Positions 12,289 to 24,810 are shown, numbered from the stretch's first letter. The stretch: 64,000 nt of DNA from Dromiciops gliroides (GCF_019393635.1 NC_057861.1:191534026-191598025), one strand, 5' to 3'. The notes: generated from the sequence alone by a model not told the origin. Translations and numbers: made by a program.

Positions 12289-13975
12289 TGGGAGAATATA
12301 TATTCTTAACAGAAGAAGAGATAGAAACAATTACACTATAGTAATCTAATTTATGATAAACCCAAAGATCTGAGCTTTTGGAACAAAAGCTCATTATTTG
12401 AGCAAAACTACTGGGAAGACTGGAAAATAGTATGGCAGAAACTAGATATAGACTAACATCACACACTGTATACTAAAATGAGATAAAAATGGGTACATGA
12501 TTCATACATAAAGGATGATACCATAAGCAAATTAAGAGAACATGGAATAGTTTATCTGTCAGATTTATGGACATGGGAAGAAGTTAGGACCAAAGAGGAT
12601 ATAGAGAGCAATATAAAATGTAAAATAGAAAATTTTGATTATATAAAATTAAAAAGCTTTTGCTCAAACAAGACCAATGTAACCAAAGTTATAATATTGT
12701 AAATAATTATATAATAGAATATATTATTATAGAATATAATATTTGTATATTAAAGGGCAGAGGGGTGCATTAATTATGTTTGAAATACCTCAAAAAATTC
12801 ATTGGGTGAGAAAGGATGCATTGGGAGAAAGGAAAGGGAGAGGAAAAATGAGGAAAATTATCTCACATAAAAGAGGTACACAAGGAACAGCTTTTACAGT
12901 GGAAAAAATGGGAGGATGTGCTACAACTTAATCTCACCTTTTTCTGAATTGGTTAAAAGAGGGATACACACACACATATATGTATGTATGTATATATATA
13001 TATATATATGGAAATCTATCTCATCTAAGGGATAAAAGAAAGGGGGAAGGTGATGATAAAATAGAAGGTGAACTAAAGAAGGCAGTGGCCAGAAGGAAAA
13101 TAAAGTTTTGAGGAGAAAAGGAGTTAAAAAGAGAGAGAGAAAATGAGAAGATTTTGAGGTACCACTTTATACCTATCAGAATGGCAAATAGAACAAAAAA
13201 GGGAAATGTTGGCTGTTAGAGAGGATGTGGGGAAACCAGGATGCTAATCTACTGTTGTTGGAGTTGTGCACCGATTCAACCATTCTGGACAGTAATTTGG
13301 AACTATGCCCAAAGGGTTATCAAACTGTGCATACCCTTTCATCCAGCAATAATACCACTGCTAAGTTTATATCCCAAAGACATCCCAAAAAAGAGGAAAA
13401 GACTTATTTGTATAAAAATATTTATAGCAGCTCTTTTTGTGATGGCTAAGAATTGGAAAACAAAGGAACATCCATCAATTGGCGAATGGCTAAACAAGTT
13501 TTTGTATGATTGTAATGAAATATTATTGTACTACATGAAATGAGAGGCAGGATGATTTCAGAAAGGCCTGGAAAAACTTATATGAACTGATATATAGTGA
13601 AGTGAGCAAAACCAGGAGAACGTTGTGCACACAGACAGCAATATTATTCCATGAAGAACTATGAATGACTTGGCTATTTTTAGCAATCAGTAAATCCAAG
13701 ACAATCTCAAAGGATGAATGATGAAGCATACTATCCACCTCCAAAGAAAGAACTATATTGATTGAACACAGACTGAAGCATGCTATTTTAAATTTTATTT
13801 CTTTCATTCAAGTTTTCTTATACAAAAATGACTAATATGGTAATGTTTTATATAATTGCACATGTATACCCTACAACTGAATGCTTATCACCTCAGGGAG
13901 GGAGTTGGGAAGGAGGGATATAATTTGGAACTCCAAACTTTAAATAAAAATATTTATTAAAGTTTTTAAAAAGAA
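12289..13975 (+). mobile_element. L1 3' portion (ORF2 end and 3' UTR)
   Basis: Sense L1: ORF2 pieces (SDLWTWEEVRTKEDIE; then, with frame changes, KNIYSSSF and a GEWLNKFLYDCNEILLYY segment), then the 3' UTR ending near 13,975 in an A/T-rich tail. A (TA/CA)n run lies at 12,968-13,009. It abuts the opposite-strand L1 at 10,500-12,288; both contain 3' ends, so they are separate insertions. Confidence 0.8.
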
Positions 13976-14309
13976 TATATCTTCTTCCCTAAACTATGGG
14001 AGGTATATATGTTTCTCTTTAATTTTTTAAAAATAGCATTACCTTCAATTTTAAGGTCAAGTACCATTTAGAACATATCATGGAGTGTGGTTTAAGAGAT
14101 TTGAAATAAGACTCAGTACTTTAACTGAAATGAATTTAATTATGGAATTTCAGATACTGATAAAGGCTGTTAGGGGAAATATTTTGGGGCAGGAGAACTT
14201 TTCAGTGTCCTTGAAAATCACACTTGCTGAATTTCTCATGACAAGTCATGTTGTCTCTTTGGGCCTCAGTTTCCTCATCTGTAAAATGAGGGAGTTGGAC
14301 TAGATATGG

Positions 14310-14680
14310 CAGTAACACGTATAGTCCAATGCACTTGGATTCAGATCTCTTCTTTGATACTAGCTATGTGACTATGAGCAAGCCATTTTTTTGTTTTGTT
14401 TTGTTTTTTGCGGGGCAATGGGGGGTTAAGTGACTTGCCCAGGGTCACACAGCTAGTAATTGTCAAGTGTCTGAGGCCGGATTTGAACTCAGGTACTCCT
14501 GACTCCAGAGCTGGTGCTTTATCCATTGCAACACCTAGCTGCCCCGAGCAAGCCATTTAACCTCACTAAGTCTTAGTTTCATCTGTAAAATGAGATAAGT
14601 ATGTAGTGCTTATCTCATAGGGTTACAGGGAAGCTTAAGTGCAAACACACTCTTAAACCTTAAGGTAGTATGTAAATCTC
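14310..14680 (+). mobile_element. MIR fragment split by a SINE
   Basis: MIR core 'tactagctatgtgactatga' continues after the nested SINE as 'tttaacctcactaagtctta'. An additional MIR-like tail (cctcagtttcctcatctgt) precedes it at 14,260-14,300. Confidence 0.65.
14389..14545 (-). mobile_element. WSINE1-like SINE, mixed subtype
   Basis: Perfect 13-bp duplications (GAGCAAGCCATTT) at 14,376-14,388 and 14,546-14,558. It pairs a subtype A tail with a subtype B core base. Confidence 0.93.
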
Positions 14681-14932
14681 AATTATTAAGTCATCTCCAC
14701 GGATCCTTCTAAGTCTAACACTGGAATACTTTTTGTGAAAACATTATGGAAATGGTTTCCTACCAATACTTAATTCTATGGTTGGTTTTGTATGTCAGAG
14801 ATCATTTCTTTTGCTTCTTATTTCCTTCGTGACTTTCAAAATTCTGATGTCAATTGATTTTCCTACCATGAGGTTCTAAGGTGAGAGTTGCTCCTTAAGA
14901 CTGAAGCAGCTCTCTTATATAAGTATATGTAT

Positions 14933-15302
14933 TGTTAAGGGCTAAAATTCTAGCTAGTCTGTCTAAAATATCTAATGAGTGGTCGCCAATAAATTATAAG
15001 CTTTAGCAAGAGTTAGACTTTTAAGCATTTATTAAGGAGAATAAGAATTTGGTAAAGAGAGAGAAAGGCCTAGATTCCTATCTATTAAAGGGAGAGCACA
15101 TTTCTAGCTCCCTTCTCCGCCAGCGTCCTCAGGAAAAAACGCGAGACTGAGCGCCAGTCTCTTCCTTCCCCCTCCCACTAGCCCGCGTCACTTCCTGATG
15201 CCAAAGAAAAGACTCCTGGTCTTGCCCTCAAAGACCTTCCCTTCATGGGCAGAACTCTTCTACAGTAAGTATCCAGCAGGTGGCGTCATTCCAATCGTTA
15301 CA
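14933..15302 (-). mobile_element. Solo LTR (family shared with 11,796)
   Basis: A 370-bp LTR with TG...CA ends on both readings and a 4-bp duplication (GTAT) at 14,929-14,932 and 15,303-15,306. It matches the copy 3 kb upstream, but each has its own duplication, so they are independent insertions, not the two ends of one provirus. Confidence 0.85.
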
Positions 15303-15384
15303 GTATATATGTACAGGATTCAAATTAGAGAGAGGCAGATTTTGTTTCAAATTAAGGAATAATTTCCTAAAAATTGGAGCAGTG

Positions 15385-15545
15385 CATAGTCAATAGTCAA
15401 TAAACATCTATTAATCACCTACTATATGCTAGGCACAGTGCTGGGGACACAAATAAAGACACTTCCTGATCTCAAGGAGTTTACGATCCTAATGGGGAAT
15501 GATAACACATGAAAAGAAGCTGAAATGGGTTGGGAAGGGAGATAC
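15385..15545 (+). mobile_element. Ancient unclassified marsupial repeat, 5' module
   Basis: 'taatcacctactatatgcta' and 'acttcctgatctcaaggagt' match the repeat at 8,720 and 32,780. Confidence 0.45.
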
Positions 15546-16087
15546 GTCACCTGCTGGTATGATGAAGTCCCCAAAATCCCAAAGCAGTGCAGATGATGGG
15601 AAATGGGGAGAAGACTATGCTGGGCCCCTTCCTTAAATGGAGGTCTTGCAGTTCATGTCTCTGCCCTCCAGTCAGAGGGTCTCATCGGAGGGGCAGAGAG
15701 TACTGATGAGATTTGAATACCAAGGCTGATTCTATATGGTGGGATACTGAGATCCTCACAGTCCTCACAGACTAGCCGGGTGACACTAGGCTTTACACTC
15801 CTTTCAGCCTCAGTTCTCTCATCTGTAAAATATAGATACTAATAACATCTACTTTCCAGTGTTGTTGTGAGGAAACTTGAAAGAGTTTGAAATGATACTC
15901 CTAAGAATCAGACTATATAAGAATTAGAAGGGGGTGAGGGTTGGGGATCATCTGGTCTAATTCTTTCATTTTGAGGGCCAGAGGGGTAAATTAGATAATA
16001 CATGTAAGGGGCCTTGCAAACCTCACAACACTAAATTCTAGCTATGATGTTCCATGACCAAATGAGTATCATTTTACCTAAACTTTT

Positions 16088-16228
16088 TTTTTGGTGAGGC
16101 AATTGGGGTTAAGTGACTTGCCCAGGGTCACACAGCTAGTATGTGTCAAGTATCTGAGGTCGAATTTGAACTCAGGCCCTCCTGACTCCAGGGCCAGCGC
16201 TCTATCCACTGTGCCACCTAGTTGCCCC
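16088..16228 (-). mobile_element. WSINE1-like SINE, subtype B
   Basis: Perfect 14-bp duplications (TTACCTAAACTTTT) at 16,074-16,087 and 16,229-16,242. This is the last SINE before the CpG island. Confidence 0.95.
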
Positions 16229-17109
16229 TTACCTAAACTTTTGTATGCTAACATAATACTCTCTACTCTCATTAAGTAGGCACTTAATACAAATTTGTTG
16301 AGTGGACTGAATGTATGATCTTGAGCAAGTCACTTAACGTCCTTATCTGTAAAATTCAATACAATACACATTTATTAAGTGCCTACTATGTACCTGGCAC
16401 TGTGCTAAGCACTGGATAATACTTACTATGCCTTCTTCATGGGGGGGAGGAGGGAACAGGTGTGCGAGGAAGGAGTTGGGAGGAAAAAGTACTTTATCAA
16501 GTGGAAAATACTCCTTCAGGGAGAGCTCTCGGCACTACCTTCCAGCTCTAGGATGCTCTGGTTCTACTTCACAGTCACCCCTATTACACGCGGTGATTTC
16601 TGGTCAACCTCATCTCCCACTTGGGGTATTACGGGAGAAGGTTCAGGTTAGTTGTTCTCTTGCCCTGAATTAGCCACCAGCCCAAAGGCACAAGACTTAT
16701 CTAGGAGGAAAAGGTGGCTCCAGACCAACCTGTGCAGAAGCCCAGTGCTGTGGCCTTCCCCCCCCCCTCCTCCGAGCCGGTCGCACACGCTTTCCGCCTC
16801 CTCATTCCCGCCCCCACCCCGCCCCCGCCCTGCGGCTCTCTCTCTAGGACCCAGTGTGCAGAAACCCGGGGGCTTTTCCTTCCTCTCTCGATCGTGGGCG
16901 GAGTTTCGGGTTCTTGTGACGCCGCGGGAGCTGGGCTCAAGTCTTTCCTGCGCGATGTTGCTGGCTCGTGTCACCAATCGCGGGGCAGCGGCCGAGGTAG
17001 GTGGGGAAGGGAGGGGGAGGTGGGAGGAGGAGGAGTGAGGGGGCCGGCGCGCGGGGCTGGGCGGGGCCGCGGAGCTGGGCGGGGCCGGGGCGCGGGACTG
17101 GAGGGGGGG

Positions 17110-17228
17110 GCGGGAAGGGGGGCGGCGGCTGCTGTGAGAGCTGTGGAGACTGAGAGAGGGACTGAATCGTGGACCCGGGTAGGAGCTGGGGCGTCCCGGC
17201 TCCCGCTCGGCGGTGAAGGGGCTCTGAG
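17110..17228 (+). other. SLC66A2: Probable noncoding exon 1 of SLC66A2
   Basis: A strong splice donor (CTCTGAG|gtgagg) falls at 17,228/17,229, just downstream of the paired GC boxes. The next good acceptor is that of exon 2 at 18,446, giving a 1.2-kb first intron. The 5' end is a guess, since a dispersed CpG promoter has no sharp start visible in sequence. A second possible donor lies near 17,179 (CCGG|gtagga). No start codon in this stretch opens a frame that joins exon 2 usefully, so I treat it as 5' UTR. Confidence 0.5.
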
Positions 17229-17455
17229 GTGAGGAAGGCGGAGCGTGCCCTACGGGCTCCGGGCTGAAGGGCGGCGGCGGCGGCCCCGGGACCCCGCGCC
17301 GCGGAGGGTAGCGGGCTGCAGGGGTGGGGGGGGGGAGGAGGAGGAGGAGGAGGAAGAGAAGGAGGAAGGACTGCAGCCACAGCCGTTGCTGCGGGGTGCC
17401 TCCCTCCAGATGGGTGTCTGCAGTATCCCCCTCAGCTGGCCCACGGCGGGGCTCC

Positions 17456-17536
17456 TGTGCGCGTGTGCGTGTGTATGTCTGTGTGTGTACGTGTATGTGT
17501 ATGTCTCTGTGTGTATATGTCTGTGTGTGCGCGCAG
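17456..17536 (+). repeat. (GT)n-rich microsatellite in intron 1
   Basis: Imperfect TG/CG/TA dinucleotide run just downstream of the exon 1 donor; a C-homopolymer follows at about 17,598-17,614. Confidence 0.8.
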
Positions 17537-18340
17537 CCCCCTCCCTCAACAAAGTTTTTTTCCCTCCCCCCCGCCCTTGCTTTGTCTCTCTCACAACCCC
17601 CCCCCCCCCCCCCGGCAGGAGGTTCTCAGGGAGAGCTGCCACAGCAGCTGCTGGCGGGGCCGGGGAGGACTTGGGAGCGGGTGGGCTTTTGTAGCGATTG
17701 TCCCCCTCCCCTGCTCCCGCAGCTCCCGCAGGAAGCCTCCCCGGCGCCCTCCGCTTCGGCTGGGGTGTGTGGGTGGGTAGGGAGGAGGGCGATTGGCCCA
17801 CCTTCTCTTGGTTCTTCCCCTCCGGTGCCAGGCCAGGATCAGGTACCCTCCCGGGGTGATCGGGTGGCTTGCTCCTCAACACTAATGAGGTCAGAGGCGC
17901 CCTCGTTGGGTATTTAAACCCTCTCTTACCCCGAGAGGCTACCGGCCGCTCCTCTCCCTCCATTCATTCTTTCATTCATTCCTTCATTTTCCAGTACGAG
18001 GTGTGGCTGCTTGCTTGCTGCATGCAGCTCACCTGGATGGTTTTGCACTTCTCCCGTCTGGGACAGACAGGTGTATGGCCCAACCTCCCTCCAGACGAGT
18101 CGGTTCGCTCTTGCCCTCTCTTCTCTCTGGGGACAGTCGAGTGTGTGGCCCAAACCTCCTGCCAGCCGCGCAGGGGTGCAGTACTTTGATTCTGGCCAGT
18201 TGAAAGTGTGGGGAGGGGTGAGGGCATAAGGTACCTCAGTATGTGTTGTGGAAAGAGGTACTAGGGTCCCAGGACCTTCTTTGTGGAAAAACAGACCTGA
18301 ACACGAGTCGATTTTGTTAAATATAACTTTCATTATGAAA

Positions 18341-18381
18341 TGAGGATGTGTGTGTGTGTGTGTGTGTATGTGTCTGTGTGT
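18341..18381 (+). repeat. (GT)n microsatellite just upstream of exon 2
   Basis: TG run with two interruptions, ending about 65 bp before the exon 2 acceptor. Confidence 0.8.
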
Positions 18382-18446
18382 TGAGTGGGTCCATGTGGAA
18401 CTCCTCAAGTTATTTATTTATTTTTCCCTCCTGCTTTCTCTGGTAG

Positions 18447-18808
<362 letters not shown>

Positions 18809-19433
18809 TAAGTCCAGGTCTTTTTCATAGCTTGTTTGTGTAAAACTGGGTCTTCCATTTCATTGTACTGTTTGAATGGGAATATTATGAAAGGTTGTAG
18901 AAACTGGATCAGCTTCTCTTTTATTTTCTTTAAGCTCTCTTTTGGCTCCCTCCACAATGTTTATGACTAGTGAATTGTGCTTTAAAGCTATTTTGATCTG
19001 TAGTCAATCCCTTCCTGTGTCTAAAATTATCTAAGGCCAAAGTAGCCACTCATATATTTTGGGTCCAAGTTCTTTTATTTCAGTTAGTTGCTGTTCAAGG
19101 ATGCAAACCTGAATATTAGTAGACAGAAAGCAAAGAGAACTGGATGGGTAAATTCGCTGCTGCTGCAAAAGGGAAAAAAATGCGTCTCAAGTGCAAATAA
19201 TGATGACTTTTGGATTACCAGTCCTAGATTATTCCAAACTATGGAACCTTCAGTTAGTGAAGGTAACTTGAAAGAGTTTGAAGTGACAACTAGAGAGGGA
19301 GCTTTGGAGATCATCTGGTTTAATTGTCTTATTTTGTAGATGAGAAACTAAGGCTCAGAGGGTTAAAGGGATCAGCCAAAGGTCATGTGTCTCTTTCATG
19401 AAACAAAGATTAAATGAAAATATATAGAGATAA

Positions 19434-19679
19434 GGGCAGCTGTGTGGTTCAGTGGAGAGAGCTGGGCTTGAAGGCTCATCTTCCTGACTTCAGATCTGGC
19501 TTCACACACTTACTAGCTGTGTGACACTGGGCAAGTCACTTAACCTGTTTGCCTTAATCCACTGGAGAAGGAAATGGCAAACTACTTCAGTATCCTTGCC
19601 AAGAAAACCCCCTGGACATCATTGGCATGATATGGTCCAGGGTGTCATGAAGAGTTGGACACAACTGAACAACAACAAA
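19434..19679 (+). mobile_element. MAR1-like long SINE
   Basis: Full-length form: GGCAGCTGTGTGGTTCAGTG start, MIR-like core, 'ctggagaaggaaatggcaaa' and 'agagttggacacaactgaac', ending in CAACAACAAAA. Target duplication not clear. Confidence 0.85.
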
Positions 19680-20338
19680 ATCTAGAGGAAAACAGATAAA
19701 AATAAGTGGTGGGGGAATATTATGAGGTGAAGCCTTTGCTTGTTTTGTGTGCCTTCCCTTAAAGCAAGATCATAGCTTGTTGTTCTCATCTTCTGAGTTA
19801 GTCTCTTTAATGAGGGATTTTAAAAGAAATACTAGCAGCTCCTGAAGAGTCACTTTCCTTGATCCATTAATTTGGTGGAGAAGTTGAACCTTCTGGGTTT
19901 GCCTAATTGGTGCTTCCTTTGAGTACAGTCTTATGGAAGTCATGTGATTGGGGGGCGGCTGGCGGCCCTGATGATGATAACTCAGCTCAAGTGCTTGGCT
20001 TTGTACAGCACAAGTACAAACTACATTTTAAAGATTTTTTTCCCTTCCTTCCTTTTCTGCTTTTTGTCTGTGACCAGAGAGTGGTTTCCAATTAAGGCTA
20101 ATGTTGAAAGGAAGCAGGGATGCAAGATGCAATTGTTTCTGATAATGTTATTTACTCTGAGCATGTTGATGGAGGTTGGAATAAAAGGTGGTTTAACCAT
20201 AGTGGGAAACAGTAAGAGGGGAGAGAGTGAAAGACCAGCCAAGGGTGAATATCCCTGAATTTTACTTGTAAGCTTTGTTCCCCTTTGTGACTAGTAAATA
20301 AAATTTAATTTAAAGAAGGAAAGCCCTTTTTTGTAAAT

Positions 20339-20486
20339 CTTTTTTGGGGGCGGGGCAGGGCATTGAGGGTTAAGTGATTTGCCCAGGGTCCAACAGCTAG
20401 TGTCAAGTGTCCGAGGCTGAATTTGAACTCAGGTCCTCCTGAATCCAGGGCCGGTGCTTTATCCACTGCGCCACCTAGCTACTGCC
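20339..20486 (-). mobile_element. WSINE1-like SINE, subtype A
   Basis: Antisense copy lacking a few bases in the core. It stands directly next to a second antisense SINE at 20,501, whose target lies in its downstream flank. Confidence 0.88.
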
Positions 20487-20500
20487 CTAAATATAACTTT

Positions 20501-20660
20501 TTTGTTGTTTTTTTTGGTTTTTTTTAGTGAGGCAATTGGGGTCAAATGACTTGCCCAGGGTCACACAGCTAGTAAGTGTTAAGTGTCTGATGCCGGATTT
20601 GAACCCAGGTACTCCTGACTCCAGGGCTGGTGCTCTATCCACTTCACCACCTAGCTGCCC
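20501..20660 (-). mobile_element. WSINE1-like SINE, subtype B
   Basis: Perfect 14-bp duplications (CTAAATATAACTTT) at 20,487-20,500 and 20,661-20,674. Confidence 0.94.
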
Positions 20661-20794
20661 CTAAATATAACTTTAAAAAAACAAATTACTTCGTGAGAAT
20701 TGACCAACATGTCAGGTTGTGGGTGTTTTTTGAAATAGCCAAAAGTAAATATCTCAAAACGGTTTTCCATTTTAAATATATATTTTTGGGGAAG

Positions 20795-20985
20795 ATGCAG
20801 CATTTTATAGTGGAAAGAGGATATGGAATCATAGGATCTGGGTTCAGATCTCTGTTTTGCCACTTCATACCCATGTGACCTTGGATAAGTTAGTGAGCTC
20901 CCTAGTTCCTCATTGAGAGTAGGGCTAAGTGATCTTTAAGGACTCTTTCAGGTCTGATCTATAAAGTAAATGGATAATCTGCCCT
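20795..20985 (+). mobile_element. MIR
   Basis: MIR body: 'tagtggaaagaggatatgga', 'ctgggttcagatctctgttt', 'catgtgaccttggataagtt'. Confidence 0.65.
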
Positions 20986-20999
20986 TAATAAAATATTTT

Positions 21000-22500
21000 C
21001 GAGAGCCTTTATGAGAATGACTCACTTTATGTTCACTGTGGTAGTAAAGCCCTTAAAATCTACAGTCAGCTTTGTCTAAGTGTATTGGTTCTATGCAGCA
21101 ATCTTTAAAATTATCAAAATCTTTCTTTTTTTTTTTTAATATCTTCAGCTCAGATTCTAATTTCTGTCAGTGGTGTGGCATTTTTATAGATCTACAAGAC
21201 TCCCTTCATAGCTCCATTGGTCTTAATCTTTCTAAGTCATGAAATAGCCTGACATTTACTTGTCTTTCATCATTTTGGGGGGATTGTGGCCCCTGGGAGG
21301 AATAAAGGGAAATATACTGTGGGGATTATCAGTTATTGGCAGGTAAATTCCATGTATGCAACTTTGAGCGGGATTAGAATATTCCAAGGGGCAACTAGTC
21401 ATTTGCCCAGTTGTTTTTGGAATAACTTTGAGATTTTGGGAGATCAGAGGGAGGGAATAGATTCAATTTACTGCTTTAAGGGGCATTGCTTAGTGCATCA
21501 TGGGAACTTGCCCAGACTTGTTTCTGGAAGTAATTTAGCTTTGACTATTTTGTATCTAGTTGGCACTTAATAAATGTTTCTGTTATTAAAAGGGTGTCTG
21601 AAAGCTTCTAAAGTGGGAGCACACTTTAAAACTTATTTTACACTTGCTATGCTAGAGGTTGAACCTCCAAAAATTGGATTAAAAACACAATCACTTCCTC
21701 AAAGGGTTTCTGTTCTAATATATTGGTAGAATTTTTTGTAGCTAATTCTGGTAACTGACATCCTAAAAACCTGTGTCTTTCTAAAAATTCATAAGTGGAG
21801 TTTATTTTATTTTTTTTTTTGTCCCAAGCACTTCCAGAATGACTCATAACACAGAATTCAGATAGTCCCTTTTATCTACATACAGCCCATAGCAAAGTTC
21901 TAAACTTGTAATTCTAAAACCAGAAGGACAACTAAGGAAAGCCTTGGGGGCTTGAGATAGCTAAGAAAAAGTGAAAAGGGATAAAGAGGGAGTGTGGTGT
22001 GTAAAGAAAGGTTGGAAGTGGAGGTAGGAAGTGATAGAGCCTTCTACAAATAACAGAGGTTTTCTACAACAATCTAAATTTAACACCAACCATTAAAGCC
22101 CTCTTAAATGCAAGGATTAATGAGCATTATCCATGCATAGTGACATCCTGCAGTTTAGGACTGGGTTCTAATATTAAAGAGGAGAGTGAGTCCATCAGTC
22201 CTCTGAGACTAGATTTGTAGCATTATTTTGGTGACTCAGTAGTTGTATCTCTTAGAAAGCTTTCAGGCCTACTGTTGTGGCTTGAGTATGTTGTGGTTAT
22301 GCTACAATTCATTACATACCAGTAGACAAATATTCATTTGATTTGGATTCATTCTTGCCATACAGGTTTAAATTATAGATCCACTGAATACCAGAACTGT
22401 TTGGTTCTTTTGTGCCTTCTACTGCTTCCATATCTCTTTCAAGAGTACATCCCATCAGGTGTTTAGTCTCACAGTCAGGGGGAAGGGAAGGGAAGAAAAC
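21000..22500. other. Intron 2, no clear repeat or exon seen
   Basis: AT-rich sequence. Short frames here have no homology I recognise. Confidence 0.4.
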
Positions 22501-22700
22501 AAGCATTTATTAAGGGCCTACTGTGTGCTAAAAAATCTTTAAAAATTCTATATCCTTTAATACTCACAACCCCGGGAGGCAGCTACTATTATTATCTCCA
22601 TTTTAGAGTAGAGAAAACTGAAGTAGACCGAACTGATTTGCCCAGGGTCACATAGCTAGTAAATATTAGCTGATGTTAACAGTAGAATCTCTAGAAGCCT
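22501..22700 (-). mobile_element. MIR
   Basis: Antisense MIR, with 'gcatttattaagggcctact' and 'gatttgcccagggtcacata'. Confidence 0.6.
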
Positions 22701-22899
22701 GATTTTGGGAAGAAAGCCAATATCTACTTTATAGGCTCATCCTGTTTTTTACTTTTTTGTTTTATTTTGTTGGGGGTACATTCTCTGTCAAGATAGACCT
22801 ACAGTCTGTTGAAATTGGTCATGAGTAAGATTGTATAGAAGTTCTAAACTAAGAAGCTGTTCTTGGATAGTAAATAGACGATTGTAATGAATCATAATC

Positions 22900-23250
22900 T
22901 GCTTTTTAGTACCTCAGCATGCTTCACTGTCAGATTGAAGGTTTGGAGCATTTTCCTGTACATGACTGGTTATTATGTATATTACTCTACAGGTTTTGCT
23001 TATTTCACTCTGTATTAGTTCATACAAATAGTCTCAACATTCTCTGCATTCTTCATATTCATAATTTATGATGTTTCATGATGTTTCAGTAATACCCCAT
23101 TTCATTTATATACCATTGAATGTTCACCATTCCCAAGGATATACACCCATTTTCCCTTCCAATTCTTTGCTATTATGAAGAGTGTTACTATAAATTGTGT
23201 GTATCTGTGTAGAATGGGAATAATTTTTAAAAAACACTCATGTTCAGAAT
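22900..23250 (-). mobile_element. Old L1 3'-end fragment
   Basis: Diverged antisense L1 end ('cttatttcactctgtattag', 'ttccaattctttgctattat'). Confidence 0.55.
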
Positions 23251-23958
23251 TCCTCTTTGATCATCTTCACAAGCTAAAAATAGGAGTGCTCTTTTGCTTA
23301 GAATGGCTTAAAATCATGTATATTCAGGTTAGCTAGAAATGAGCTTTTCTAGTTAAGAGGAGGGAGTAGGTGCTGAATACTATTTCTCAATCTCTTTCAT
23401 AGAATAGCTTAAGCATCGTTTATATCCATCATATTCTTTCCCTGCTCAACAACTTTACATTGTCCAACCTTGACTAAGGTCTTTTCTAGCTTAAACATTA
23501 TCTGATTCATAATTAAAATTTTGTTATTCCATCTCATCCTTCTCATTTTGAACTAGATAAAACCAAGGATTTGAGAGGTCACATGATTTCTTCAGCGTTT
23601 TACAACTAGCTAGCAGTAGAGCTGGGACTGAACTTCAGGATCTACCACTCCATTGTTTCCAGTCCAGTTGAGTGACATGCTCATCATTTCTTTCAGTCAA
23701 CAATCTAATCTTAGGTTCCAGCCAGACCAGCTCCCTACATGATTACTAATTTCTGAAATGGGAGGAGTATTTTGAAAATTATGGAATCAGAGAGATAGAA
23801 GTATTTTATTTAATATTTTTAATTTTGTCAAGTGTTTTTGTTTATTTTTACAGAGAGTTCAAACGATTTACTCAGAGTCATGTGAGATAGTTTGTAGCAG
23901 GGTTGGGACCAGAAACCCTGGAAACAGGTTGCTCCTCACCTCACTTTTCATTTATAAC

Positions 23959-24149
23959 AGTGTTCTAAACTTTTTTTTTTGTATTTTGGATCTTGGAAGT
24001 CTATTGAAACCATGGAACCCTGTCTCAGAATAGTGTTTTTAGATGCAGTAAGTAAAATGCATAGGATTATATCGACATACACTTTTTTTTTGACATACAC
24101 TTTAAAAAATTATTAAAGGTCATAGACCCCAGATTAAGAAACCCTACAG
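23959..24149 (+). mobile_element. hAT-like MITE (GTTCTTAAC family)
   Basis: Degenerate copy of the MITE seen whole at 52,524: left end 'gtgttctaaac', right end 'attaagaaaccctac', with the internal 'tgcataggattat' motif. Confidence 0.5.
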
Positions 24150-24556
24150 TATAACTTTTCCTTTACCTATAACACTCCTTTCTTCTTTCTTCTGTTAGTC
24201 TGTTCAACTTCTTTAAGACTGACTCAGTTTTCTTTTCCAGGATTGTTCTGTCATTAAGCCCATTCTTTTCTTATTCCTTCATTTAGTCTCCTCAATCCTT
24301 AATTAGTAGGATATCATTTTTTCATTTTGTATACTACTTAAACTTTTTTCTTTTGTAGTTTTAAGTGTTTTGTTTTCCCTGGCATAACTATGGAAAGGAG
24401 GAGTTGTAGGCATGAAGAGCTATCTCTGTATACTTGCCTCAGATGAGCCTTGGGTTTCTTGGAGTTCTAGTAAATGTTGATGAATTTACTCAGGTAATTT
24501 GCTGGTGATAGTCAACTGGCACCAAGTGAATGTTAGTAAGAACCCATGCTCTAACT

Positions 24557-24810
24557 TAGGGTTTCTTAAATTTTTTTTCGCTGGAGATCCCTTTTTGCTT
24601 GAGTAATTTTTACGGACCCCTGACATATAGGTATATGAAATAGGTATATATGTATATGTATGTGTATATATATATGTGTGTGTGTGTGTGTACACACACA
24701 CACACACACACATACACATATACCTTTTACTGTTGCCAAATTTTTTGAGACAATCATACTCACTTATTAGACCCCCATATGGGATCTTGACCTACAGTTT
24801 AAGAGGTTAG
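24557..24810 (+). mobile_element. hAT-like MITE (CTTCTTAAACT family)
   Basis: Inverted ends (gggtttcttaaatt / cagtttaagaggtt) flanked by an 8-9 bp duplication (GCTCTAACT) at 24,548-24,556 and 24,811-24,819. The 8-bp class fits hAT transposons. Non-coding. Contains a (TG)n(AC)n palindrome at 24,675-24,708. Confidence 0.7.

Larger units (their letters stand above)
16770..17850 (+). promoter_or_regulatory. SLC66A2: CpG island promoter of SLC66A2
   Basis: This is the only long GC- and CpG-rich stretch in the window; flanking DNA is CpG-poor. Two identical GC boxes (GGGCGGGGCC) lie at 17,059-17,068 and 17,077-17,086, and inverted GC-box-like runs lie at about 16,809-16,830. I see no TATA box at a useful distance, which fits a dispersed housekeeping promoter. 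The island lies directly upstream of the first coding exon and is almost free of transposons. It contains several long frames on both strands, which are composition artefacts (proline-, glycine- and arginine-rich). Exact edges are estimates by eye. Confidence 0.8.

Noticed and set aside
10500-13975. One L1 with a twin-priming 5' inversion
   Set aside because: Both the minus and plus parts contain 3' UTR sequence, so they are two elements side by side.
11796-15302. A provirus bounded by the two related LTRs
   Set aside because: Each LTR has its own 4-bp duplication, and the DNA between is L1, MIR and SINE, not retroviral.
1-16000. HSBP1L1, the neighbour upstream of SLC66A2 in human
   Set aside because: I looked for its coiled-coil exon on the minus strand and for a second CpG island and saw neither. 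It may lie beyond the window.
16652-17963. Long open frames on both strands across the CpG island (up to 237 codons)
   Set aside because: They are proline-, glycine-, arginine- and serine-rich products of GC-rich sequence with few stops. They overlap each other and match no protein I recognise.
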